From: Nitrosospira sp. 56-18
Lineage (GTDB): Bacteria > Pseudomonadota > Gammaproteobacteria > Burkholderiales > Nitrosomonadaceae
Direction of reading: 5' to 3'
Assembly (NCBI GenBank): GCA_001899235.1
Contig: MKVR01000017.1
Location: forward strand, 1 to 64,000
Length of the DNA: 64,000 nucleotides
In this document: piece by piece, positions 45,684 through 53,494 of the stretch
How the letters are laid out: the number at the start of each line of letters is the position of its first letter
Position numbering within the stretch: position 1 is the first letter of the stretch
Position numbers and translations under genes: made by a program
Notes under the pieces: generated by a model
What the model saw: the letters and a program-made list of their open reading frames with translations, nothing else
Databases searched by the model: none
What the model was told of the DNA's origin: nothing

Positions 45684-46280
45684 ATGGCCAACTACCGGCG
45701 CAATTTCGTAAAAGGCGGCAGCTATTTCTTTACAGCCGCTCTTGCCGATCGCCGCCAGGCCTTGCTCGTGGACCATATCGACGCGCTGCGCGAAGCTTTT
45801 CGCCAGGTCAGAGCCGCCCATCCCTTCCATCTCGACGCCATGGTGGTTCTCCCGGAACATTTGCACTGCATCTGGACTTTGCCGCCCGGCGACGTGGATT
45901 ATCCGGGCCGCTGGCGGCGCATCAAGGCCGCGTTCTCGCGCAGCCTGCCGGACCTCTACCCTCGTTCCCGAAGTCAAATTCGGAAAAATGAACGCGGAAT
46001 CTGGCAGCGCCGCTACTGGGAACATACATTGCGCGACGAGGAAGACTATCGCCGTCATATGGATTACATCCATTACAATCCAGTCAAACATGGGCATGCA
46101 GCCCACGTTGCGGATTGGCCGTATTCGACATTCCGCCGCTATGTTGAAGCCGGCATATATGCCAGTGATTGGGCTGGGGATGAGGACGACACCAGGGATC
46201 AGGAATTCGGCGAGACTCTGGTCATACCCGATGATGGGTTGCGCGTTGCTCCACCCATCCTACGTGAGGGCACAAGATAA
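45684..46280 (+). CDS. REP-associated tyrosine transposase (RAYT), intact
   Basis: This 198-residue RAYT is close in style to E. coli TnpA-REP. The HUH motif is EHLHC (His59, His61) and the catalytic Tyr128 lies in MDYIHYNPVKHG; both are present. The conserved WQRRYWEHTLRDEEDY and DWPYSTF boxes are intact. Unusually, the last codons (IPDDGLRVAPPILREG) are the translation of a REP unit at 46231-46263, so the gene runs into its own substrate. REP units flank it on both sides. Confidence 0.92.
   Translation: MANYRRNFVKGGSYFFTAALADRRQALLVDHIDALREAFRQVRAAHPFHLDAMVVLPEHLHCIWTLPPGDVDYPGRWRRIKAAFSRSLPDLYPRSRSQIRKNERGIWQRRYWEHTLRDEEDYRRHMDYIHYNPVKHGHAAHVADWPYSTFRRYVEAGIYASDWAGDEDDTRDQEFGETLVIPDDGLRVAPPILREGTR
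46231..46263. repeat. REP unit forming the 3' end of the RAYT gene
   Basis: ATGATGGGTTGCGC with CTCCACCCATCCTAC. It lies inside the reading frame of the RAYT gene. Confidence 0.85.
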
Positions 46281-46312
46281 GCCCTCGGATACGAATCCAG
46301 GATAAAGCTCGG

Positions 46313-46346
46313 GTAGGATGGGTGAAGCGAAAGCGTAACCCATCAA
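46313..46346. repeat. REP unit
   Basis: GTAGGATGGGTGAAGC with CGTAACCCATCA. It pairs with the inverted unit at 46231 to make a BIME just after the RAYT gene. Confidence 0.85.
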
Positions 46347-46486
46347 AACCGGATGCCAGACCACGTCCTGGCGTAGGAATCATCAGATTATGTGAACGGG
46401 TTGTGTGCAGCGCTTCGGTAATAATTGATAGGATTGGCGTAACCCATCGAGCATAACAATCAAAAAACCACGGGAAAAAACTGGGA

Positions 46487-47908
46487 ATGGATGTGCATGC
46501 TGAAGTCCAGGACGAAGCCTACGGGGAACGGGAACGCATCTCGGAGCTGAGCCTTCCCGACGCGCTGGCGCTTGCGTTGCAGGTACACCGCCGCGGCCAT
46601 CTGGTGGAAGCGGAGATACTCTACCGCAAGGTTCTCGCTGCCGCGCCGGATTATGCCGACGCGCATCATTTCCTCGGCGTGCTGCTGCACCAGGGGGGCG
46701 ACAGCGATGCGGCGATCGGCTCCATCCACCGTTCCATCTCGTTGAATCCCGATGAACCCAATTACTACAACAATCTCGGCAACGTGCTGGTGGAAGCGGG
46801 ACGGCTGGCAGAAGCGGCGGATGCCTATGAAAAAGTGATACAGCTTGCTCCCGCCCACGCCCATGCGTACAACAACCTAGGCGCCTTGTCGAAGGCGCGC
46901 GGCCGGTTCGAGGACGCGGCCCGCGCCTACCAAAAAGCCATCGAGCTGAACCCCAACCATGTCGATGCCCACAACAACATGGGCAAGCTCCTCTCCACGC
47001 AGAGCAGGACCAAAGAGGCAGTGGCATGGTACTGCAAGGCGATCACGCTGATGCCGCGCCATCCCGATGCCCGCAAGCTGCTGGGCCTTGCCTATTACAC
47101 ACTGGGTGAGACCGGGAAGGCGGCGGAGGTCTACCGGCAGTGGCTCGCGGGTGAACCGGAAAGCCCGGTCGCCAATCACATGCTCGCCGCCTGCTCAGGC
47201 GAAAATATCCCGCTTCGCGCGTCGGATGGTTATGTGGAATCCACGTTCGACAATTTTGCCGAAAGCTTCGATGCCAAGCTGGGCAAACTCGCCTATCGCG
47301 CGCCCGATCTGGTCGCCGGCGCGCTCGCCAGGGCCTTGCCCGAGCCCGATAGGAATCTCGTTGCGCTGGACGCGGGTTGCGGCACCGGGTTGTGCGGGCC
47401 GTTGATAGCGCCATATGTCAGCCGCTTGACGGGCGTGGACCTGTCGGCCGGCATGCTGGCCAAGGCGCGCGGCAGGAATGCCTACGACGAACTGGTGAAA
47501 TCGGAATTGACCGCTTATCTCCTGGCGCATCCCGCCGCTTTCGATCTCGTCATTTCCGCCGATACGCTGGTGTATTTCGGCCCCCTCGGGGAGGTGCTGG
47601 ATGCCGCGCATGGGGCTCTGCGAAGCGATGGCCTGCTGATATTCACGGTCGAAGCCATGCCGGATGAAACCGGCCAAAAAACCACGGATGGAGCGGGATA
47701 CCGCATCAATCCCCATGGGCGCTACAGCCACGATGGCGGATACCTGAAGCAGGCGCTCTCATCGGCAGGTTTCGCTATCCAGGGAGTGGAATCAGCCGTG
47801 CTGCGCAACGAGGGAGGCAGCCCCGTTGCGGGATTCGTGGTGACAGCCAGTAAACCGGATAACGCCGCCGTGAAAAATGGCGAAACCTCAATTGCTGTGC
47901 CACAATGA
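46487..47908 (+). CDS. TPR-repeat protein with a C-terminal methyltransferase domain
   Basis: This 473-residue cytoplasmic protein has five or six TPR repeats between residues about 25 and 240 (YNNLGNVLVEAGRLAEAADA; HNNMGKLLSTQSRTKEAVAW). A SAM-methyltransferase domain follows, with motif I VALDAGCGTGLCG near residue 291 and the acidic LTGVDLSAGML. TPR-methyltransferase fusions usually methylate a bound protein. It lies between tssH and vgrG with no obvious T6SS role; it may modify a secretion component, or may simply be inserted here. Confidence 0.82.
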   Translation: MDVHAEVQDEAYGERERISELSLPDALALALQVHRRGHLVEAEILYRKVLAAAPDYADAHHFLGVLLHQGGDSDAAIGSIHRSISLNPDEPNYYNNLGNVLVEAGRLAEAADAYEKVIQLAPAHAHAYNNLGALSKARGRFEDAARAYQKAIELNPNHVDAHNNMGKLLSTQSRTKEAVAWYCKAITLMPRHPDARKLLGLAYYTLGETGKAAEVYRQWLAGEPESPVANHMLAACSGENIPLRASDGYVESTFDNFAESFDAKLGKLAYRAPDLVAGALARALPEPDRNLVALDAGCGTGLCGPLIAPYVSRLTGVDLSAGMLAKARGRNAYDELVKSELTAYLLAHPAAFDLVISADTLVYFGPLGEVLDAAHGALRSDGLLIFTVEAMPDETGQKTTDGAGYRINPHGRYSHDGGYLKQALSSAGFAIQGVESAVLRNEGGSPVAGFVVTASKPDNAAVKNGETSIAVPQ

Positions 47909-47954
47909 ATGTTATGCCCGTGAATTATTCTCTGCTTGGCGCTTACATGGATGG

Positions 47955-47988
47955 GTAGGATGGGTAGAGCGTAGCGCAACCCATCAAA
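47955..47988. repeat. REP unit
   Basis: GTAGGATGGGTAGAGC with CGCAACCCATCA. First of four REP units ahead of vgrG. Confidence 0.85.
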
Positions 47989-48022
47989 GCCACATTCGAT
48001 AACATATCAAGCCATGATCAAA

Positions 48023-48054
48023 TGATGGGTTGCGTTTCACTCCACCCATCCTAC
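48023..48054. repeat. REP unit, inverted
   Basis: TGATGGGTTGCG with CTCCACCCATCCTAC, inverted relative to the unit at 47955. Confidence 0.85.
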
Positions 48055-48094
48055 TAAAAATGTACAGAGGCATAATGAACAGCTTACGTAGGAG

Positions 48095-48370
48095 GATGGG
48101 TAGGATGGGTAAAGCGCAGCGGAACCCATCAAAGCCACCGGAAACCCAGTAGAGGCATAATGAATAGTATCTTTTGCAAGACGCGACCTTTCAAGCCAGC
48201 TAACGAGACAGGTAATGGCCAGGACTTTTGAATTAACCACCCCCCTGGGCGCCGACGCGCTGCTGTTCCACCGCTTGTCCGCGCGGGAGGAATTGTCCCG
48301 CCTGAGCGACTTCCAGCTCGATGCCCTGAGCACCCGGGGCGATATCAACGTGGATGACATCCTGGGCAAG
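48095..48370 (+). repeat. First copy of a tandem REP-leader-vgrG duplication
   Basis: A 276-bp unit made of a REP (about 48100-48133), the leader containing CGACCTTTCAAGCCAGC and the first 52 codons of vgrG. It is repeated at 48371-48638, where the same order leads into the intact vgrG. Both copies end with CTGGGCAAG. Sequence differences show the duplication is not brand new. Confidence 0.9.
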
Positions 48371-48379
48371 GATGGGTAG
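48215..48379 (+). pseudogene. Truncated vgrG start, cut by a REP
   Basis: This 54-codon frame (MARTFELTTPLGADALLFHR and on to DDILGK) repeats the start of the downstream vgrG with a few substitutions and ends after two codons of REP sequence (DG, then TAG). It keeps a start codon and an AGGT-type ribosome-binding site, so a short peptide could be made. Confidence 0.88.
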
Positions 48380-48410
48380 GATGGGTAAAGCGCAGCGGAA
48401 CCCATCAAAG
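48376..48410. repeat. REP unit at the duplication joint
   Basis: GTAGGATGGGTAAAGC with GGAACCCATCAAAG. It lies between the truncated and the real vgrG. Confidence 0.85.
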
Positions 48411-48482
48411 CCACGGATAAAAGCATGATGAATAGTTTTTCGCAAGACACGACCTTTCAAGCCAGCTAACGAAGACAGGTGA

Positions 48483-50744
48483 ATGGCCAGGACTTTTGAA
48501 TTAACCACCCCCCTGGGCGCCGACGTGCTGCTGTTCCACAGCTTGTCCGCGCGGGAGGAGTTGTCGCGGCTGAGCGATTTCCAGCTCGATGCCTTGAGCC
48601 CTCGCGGCGATATCAACGTGGATGACATCCTGGGCAAGAACGTCACGATCAAGGTCGAGCTTGCGGGGGACAAGCTGCGCTACTTCAATGGCTATGTCAC
48701 GCGTTTTGCCCAGGTGGGAATGCGTGGCCGCTACCATGCCTACCAGGCGACTGTCAGGCCCTGGCTGTGGTTTCTCACCCGCCGGGCAAACTGCCGCATC
48801 TTCCAGCAGATGACCGTGCCGGACATCCTGAAGAAGGTATTCAACGACCATCCGGGCCTGGCCGACACCAAGTTCCAGCTTACGGCCAGCTATCGCACCT
48901 GGGACTACTGCGTGCAATACCGTGAAACGGACTTCAATTTCGTCAGCCGGTTGATGGAGCAGGAAGGCATCTATTATTTCTTCACCTACCAGTCCGGGCG
49001 CAATACCCTTGTCATGGCGGATTCCTACAGCGCGCATTCCGCGCTGCCGGGGTGCGAACAGCTTCCCTACATCCCGCAGGAGCGCATGACCCGCCCCGAG
49101 CAGGAACGCATCAGCGCATGGAGCTTCGGGCGGGAGATCCAGCCGGGACGGTATGTGATCGATGACTACGATCCGACCAAGCCCAGCGTGGAATTGCAAT
49201 CCAAGACGAGCTTCGAGCGGCAGCACGCGCTGGCGAACTACGAGTTCTACGATTATCCCGGCGAGTACATGGAAAAAAAGGATGGCGATCAGGTCGTCCG
49301 CACCCGCATCGAGGAACTACAGGCACAGTTCGAACTGGCGCAGGGGCAGACCAACGCCCGGGGGCTCAGCACCGGCTATCTGGTCAAGCTGACGGGCCAG
49401 CCGCGCGCCGACCAGAATCGCGAATATCTCGTGGTCTCGGCGCAGCACCAGTTGACCTACAGCGAATACGAATCGATGGAGGAATCGGGGACTTCGTACG
49501 ATTGCGGCTTCGCCATGCTCAACAGCCGCCAGCCCTACCGTCCGCAACGCCTCACCCCCAAGCCCTTCGTGCAGGGGCCGCAAACCGCCGTGGTGGTGGG
49601 TCCATCCGGCGACGAGATCTATACGGACCAGTACGGCAGGGTGAAAGTCCAGTTCCACTGGGATAGGGAAGGGGAGAAGAACGAAAACAGCTCCTGCTGG
49701 ATACGGGTCTCGCATCCGTGGGCCGGAAAGAACTGGGGCATGATCGCCATTCCGCGCATCGGACAGGAAGTCATCGTCGATTTTCTCGAAGGCGATCCGG
49801 ACCAGCCCATCATCACCGGGCGGGTGTATAACGCCGAGCAGATGCCGCCCTACGCCCTCCCTGCGAACATGACGCAGACCGGCATCCTCACCCGGTCCAG
49901 CAAGGGCGGCAGCGGAGCCAATGCCAACGAGCTGCGGTTCGAGGACAAGAAAGGCTCTGAGCAGGTTTACCTGCACGCCGAGAAGAACCAGGACATCAGC
50001 GTCGAGAATGATGAAACCCACTCCGTCGGTCATGATCGCGCCAAGACCATCGACAATGACGAAACCAGCCTCATCAAGCACGATCGCACCGAGACCGTCG
50101 GCAACAACGAAACCATTACCATCGGCGTCAACAGGACGGAGAATGTCGGCGCGAACGAAACCATCGCCATAGGCGCGAACCGCACCATATCGGTCGGCGC
50201 CAGCGAAACCGCATCGGTTGCGCTGCAGCGCACGCACCTGGTGGGCGTGAATGAGACCATCGGCGTGGGGGGCGCGCAGGAAGTGGGCATCGGCGGTTTC
50301 CAGGCCATCGTCGTGGGCGCCTACCAGACCACCAATGTCGGCGGCTACCAGAGCAACAACATCGGGGCCAACCAGAGCACCAACGTCGGAGCGAATCAGT
50401 CGACAAGCGTTGGCGCGAATCGGTCGGTATCTGTCGGAGCAAACCAGAGTACGTCTGTAGACGGAAATGCCTCCAAGGGTGTGAAAGGCAATGATTCGCT
50501 GGGCGTCGATGGCAACCGCAGCGCGGACGTCAAAGGCGATGACAGCGCAAAAGTCGGGAAGAACCTCGTGATCGACGCCGGCGATTCCGTAGTCATCAAG
50601 ACAGGGGATGCCAGTATCAGCATGAAGAAGGATGGCACGATAGTCATCAAGGGCAAGGACATTACCATCCAGGGGTCGGGCAAGATCAATGCCAAGGCCG
50701 ATGGCGACATCGTGATGAAGGGCTCGAAGATTCTTCAGAATTAG
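48483..50744 (+). CDS. vgrG: T6SS spike protein VgrG (TssI)
   Basis: VgrG trimers form the puncturing spike on the Hcp tube and carry effectors. The 753 residues hold the gp27-like part (DINVDDILGKNVTIKVEL, then QYRETDFNFVSRLMEQEGIY) and the gp5 OB-fold (YTDQYGRVKVQFHWDREGE; WIRVSHPWAGKNWGM). DUF2345-type sequence is followed by a long needle of eight-residue repeats of the VGxNxx kind (residues about 510-690). No toxin domain is appended at the C-terminus, so cargo must dock. The adjacent genes supply adaptors and a PAAR-like effector. Confidence 0.96.
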   Translation: MARTFELTTPLGADVLLFHSLSAREELSRLSDFQLDALSPRGDINVDDILGKNVTIKVELAGDKLRYFNGYVTRFAQVGMRGRYHAYQATVRPWLWFLTRRANCRIFQQMTVPDILKKVFNDHPGLADTKFQLTASYRTWDYCVQYRETDFNFVSRLMEQEGIYYFFTYQSGRNTLVMADSYSAHSALPGCEQLPYIPQERMTRPEQERISAWSFGREIQPGRYVIDDYDPTKPSVELQSKTSFERQHALANYEFYDYPGEYMEKKDGDQVVRTRIEELQAQFELAQGQTNARGLSTGYLVKLTGQPRADQNREYLVVSAQHQLTYSEYESMEESGTSYDCGFAMLNSRQPYRPQRLTPKPFVQGPQTAVVVGPSGDEIYTDQYGRVKVQFHWDREGEKNENSSCWIRVSHPWAGKNWGMIAIPRIGQEVIVDFLEGDPDQPIITGRVYNAEQMPPYALPANMTQTGILTRSSKGGSGANANELRFEDKKGSEQVYLHAEKNQDISVENDETHSVGHDRAKTIDNDETSLIKHDRTETVGNNETITIGVNRTENVGANETIAIGANRTISVGASETASVALQRTHLVGVNETIGVGGAQEVGIGGFQAIVVGAYQTTNVGGYQSNNIGANQSTNVGANQSTSVGANRSVSVGANQSTSVDGNASKGVKGNDSLGVDGNRSADVKGDDSAKVGKNLVIDAGDSVVIKTGDASISMKKDGTIVIKGKDITIQGSGKINAKADGDIVMKGSKILQN

Positions 50745-50768
50745 GAATTATCTGATACAGGAGGGGAA

Positions 50769-51326
50769 ATGAGCGGAAGGGATGCCATCGAAGCGGAGAC
50801 AGCGCTAGGGCTGGAGGAAGAGTCCGGCACCGATCTCCTACGGCCATTGATCGAAGCGGCTTCCCTCAAAGCTCAATCCCCGGAGCCCGGGCAGGATGCT
50901 CAAGCGGGCGTCGTAGTCGGCGAGCTGATCGGCATCGCGGACGAAGGTCTTGTTCCTCTCGTGCTCTACCCGGGCCAGCCCGGCACGGCCGCGCTTCGGG
51001 CGCGCACTGTTGTCGATGTGCGTGGCCCTCATGTCGGCCGATCCGTCGTTCTCATGTTCGAGCGCGGCGATCGGTCACATCCTATTATCATGGGGGTGCT
51101 GCAGGAAGGGGAAGGCTGGCCCCTGGAGAATCAGCCGGGCCAGGTCGAAGTCGATGCGGATGGCAAACGCATGATCGTGAGCGCAAAGGAAGAGCTTGTG
51201 CTGCGCTGCGGCAAGGCCAGCATCACGCTGACCAAAGCCGGTAAGGTAATGATCAAGGGAAGCTACCTGCTGAGCCGCTCAAGCGGGGTCAATCGTATCA
51301 AGGGCGGTTCAGTCCAATTGAACTGA
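50769..51326 (+). CDS. DUF6484-domain protein of the VgrG cargo cassette
   Basis: This 185-residue protein starts after GGAGGGGAA and follows vgrG by 24 bp. The central part (VVVGELIGIADEGLVPLVLY, then VVDVRGPHVGRSVVLMFERG) is the DUF6484 pattern. The C-terminal part (RMIVSAKEELVLRCGKASI, then KAGKVMIKGSYLLSRSSGVN) resembles the tail needle of VgrG. It may act as a spike-like or docking protein between VgrG and effector. That role is inferred from its position and from the VgrG-like tail. Confidence 0.78.
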   Translation: MSGRDAIEAETALGLEEESGTDLLRPLIEAASLKAQSPEPGQDAQAGVVVGELIGIADEGLVPLVLYPGQPGTAALRARTVVDVRGPHVGRSVVLMFERGDRSHPIIMGVLQEGEGWPLENQPGQVEVDADGKRMIVSAKEELVLRCGKASITLTKAGKVMIKGSYLLSRSSGVNRIKGGSVQLN

Positions 51327-51341
51327 GTAGGTAAGTCTTCT

Positions 51342-52457
51342 ATGGAACTCATCAACGCGACGCGCATGATTGCAGGCTATACGATGGGCATGGAGCCGTC
51401 GGGGCGCGAGCTGCTGGTGGTCGTCGTGAAGGGCACGTTTCGTCTCCCTAAAAATGGGGACGAAGTGCGGCTGCACGAGGAGCAGTTGCCGCTGGTCATG
51501 GCGGATACCTTTACTGGCGAGCCCGGTTTTTCCGCACCGATGTACGAAGTGGATTTCGCTCCGCGCAAGCTTCGGTGCGACATCCTGCTTCTCGGCAGCG
51601 CTTATGCTCCCGGAAGCCGTCCGGCACAAAGAGTGCCCGTCGGCTTGCGGATTGGCAACTGGAAAAAAACCTTCATGGTGGTTGGCAAGCGGCATTGGGA
51701 AACCGGCCTTGCCGGAGTTCATGCCACAGCTCCCGAATCTTTTACCGTTCAGCCCTTTTCATATGATGTGGCGTTTGGCGGCGTCGATAACCATCATGAG
51801 GACGCGTCCAAGCATGCCGCCTTCATGCGCAATCCCATTGGCAGAGGTTTTCACAAGCATCTCAGGAGCGAATGGGTGGAGGGAACGCCTCTCCCGAATA
51901 CCGAAGAGATCAGTCATCCGGTAGACAAGCCGGACGGTGAGTATGAACCCATGGCGTTCGGACCTGTTGGTCGGGGGTGGGAGCAACGAATCAAGTATGG
52001 GGGTACTTACGATCAGGACTGGATAGACAATACCTTTCCCTTTTTACCCACTGACTTTAAAGATGCCTATTATCAGGCTGCTCCTCTGGACCAGCAAATA
52101 GCTTTTCCTCAAGGGGGGGAAGAAGTGGTGCTGGTGAATCTGACATCAGTCGGGCGACTATCCTTTAAATTACCCCAGATCGAGGTTCCAGTGGTGTTTT
52201 TCCGCAAAAAAAGCGGACGTCATTCAACCCGTGCGGTATTGGATACCGTTGTCATTCAACCCGATAAAGATATTTTTAGCCTGACGTGGCGCGCTAGTTT
52301 GCCTTTAAAGCGGAATATGTTTGAAATCCCCCAAGTGCTTGCCGGGAAAATGTCTCGCGCCTGGTGGCGCGCGCGGGAGCTAGGCAAGACCTATTATCCT
52401 TCCCTGGCGCATTTGCGGAAAGCAAATAAGTCTGAGGTGGAAGAGGAAGCGTCATGA
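51342..52457 (+). CDS. DUF2169-domain T6SS effector adaptor
   Basis: This 371-residue protein belongs to the DUF2169 family, whose studied members act as chaperones that load PAAR-linked effectors on VgrG. Visible features include RMIAGYTMGMEPSGRELLVV near the start, then VDFAPRKLRCDILLLGSAYA and the FDVAFGG-like YDVAFGGVDNHHEDA. NPIGRGFHKH and the AFGPVGRGWEQRIKYGGTYD block are also present. It overlaps the next gene by 4 bp, which suggests coordinated expression with the KAS-like and DUF4150 genes. Confidence 0.87.
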   Translation: MELINATRMIAGYTMGMEPSGRELLVVVVKGTFRLPKNGDEVRLHEEQLPLVMADTFTGEPGFSAPMYEVDFAPRKLRCDILLLGSAYAPGSRPAQRVPVGLRIGNWKKTFMVVGKRHWETGLAGVHATAPESFTVQPFSYDVAFGGVDNHHEDASKHAAFMRNPIGRGFHKHLRSEWVEGTPLPNTEEISHPVDKPDGEYEPMAFGPVGRGWEQRIKYGGTYDQDWIDNTFPFLPTDFKDAYYQAAPLDQQIAFPQGGEEVVLVNLTSVGRLSFKLPQIEVPVVFFRKKSGRHSTRAVLDTVVIQPDKDIFSLTWRASLPLKRNMFEIPQVLAGKMSRAWWRARELGKTYYPSLAHLRKANKSEVEEEAS

Positions 52458-53494
52458 GTGGTTTCCCTTTAGCCATTACCGGAACAGGCATGGTGACGGG
52501 TGTAGGCCTTGATGCGCCATCTTCCTGTGCGGCCATCCGTTGTGCTATCGACAATTTTCAGGAAACCCGCTTTATGGACAGTGGCGGGGAGTGGATTATG
52601 GGTTCCGAGGTTTCGCTGGAACAGCCTTGGCGCGGCAAAACCAAGTTGATAAAAATGGCTGCCACCGCTATCAACGAATGCCTTGCCAATAATAAACAAA
52701 TCGTTCCCGAATCGACTCCCTTGTTGCTTTGCCTCTCGGAGCATGAACGAAAAGGCCGTGTCATCGACGACGACAACCGGTTTTTTCATGATTTGCAGGA
52801 TGAATTGAAACTTGTGTTTCATGGGAAATCCCGTGTCATTGCTCAAGGCCATGTGTCTATTGCCGTCGCACTCAAACACGCGAGACTGCTGATTCAGGAG
52901 TTAAAAATCAAACATGTCCTTATTGCCGCAACCGATAGTTTGCTGGTTGCACCTACCTTAAGTCATTATGAAGAAAATGAACGCTTGCTGACCAGTCAAA
53001 ATTCCAATGGTTTTATTCCTGGTGAGGCCGCCGCCGCTCTGGTAGTCGAGCCTTCTTATTCCATACAGGAAAATCTGCTTGTTTGCCACGGCTTGGGATT
53101 TGGTGTTGAACAAGCGCATGTTGATTCAGAGGAACCGTTAAGGGCAGATGGGTTGACGGCTGCCATCAAGGAATCACTTGTTGATGCAGGCTGCGGTGAA
53201 GGCATTCTTGATTTTAAAATCACGGATACTTCAGGAGAACAGTATTATTTCAAGGAGACAAGTCTGGCTTTTAGCCGCATAGACCGGACGAAGAGAAAGG
53301 AGTTTGATTTCTGGCATCCGGCAGACTGCATCGGGGAAATAGGCGCTGTAATCGGATTGGTCATTGTTGCCGTCCTGAAGTCAGCGTGTGAAAAAGCCTA
53401 CATCAAAGGCAACCACATACTGACGCATCTCGGTAACGATGGTGGCAAGCGTTCTTCCATGATCTTTTCCTGGCAAACGTTAGAAACACAATAA
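52454..53494 (+). CDS. Ketosynthase-like protein without the catalytic cysteine
   Basis: This 346-residue protein has the thiolase fold of beta-ketoacyl-ACP synthases (ITGTGMVTGVGLDAPSSCAA at the start; GFIPGEAAAALVVEPS in the second half; ending SWQTLETQ). Where active enzymes have a nucleophilic Cys in a TACATG-like motif, this one reads IAQGHVSIAVALKH, near residue 130. It is therefore probably not a synthase. Such proteins occur beside DUF2169 and PAAR-like effector genes. A scaffold or chaperone role in effector assembly is an inference. It ends within the start region of the DUF4150 effector gene. Confidence 0.75.
   Translation: MSGFPLAITGTGMVTGVGLDAPSSCAAIRCAIDNFQETRFMDSGGEWIMGSEVSLEQPWRGKTKLIKMAATAINECLANNKQIVPESTPLLLCLSEHERKGRVIDDDNRFFHDLQDELKLVFHGKSRVIAQGHVSIAVALKHARLLIQELKIKHVLIAATDSLLVAPTLSHYEENERLLTSQNSNGFIPGEAAAALVVEPSYSIQENLLVCHGLGFGVEQAHVDSEEPLRADGLTAAIKESLVDAGCGEGILDFKITDTSGEQYYFKETSLAFSRIDRTKRKEFDFWHPADCIGEIGAVIGLVIVAVLKSACEKAYIKGNHILTHLGNDGGKRSSMIFSWQTLETQ

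Noticed and set aside
45263-48410. Repeated GATGGGT/ACCCATC units considered as a CRISPR array
   Set aside because: Spacing is irregular, units occur in both orientations and form hairpins, spacers are not of even length and no cas genes are present. They are REP elements.
48483-50744. VgrG as an evolved spike with its own toxin domain
   Set aside because: The C-terminus is only a needle of short repeats without an enzymatic domain.
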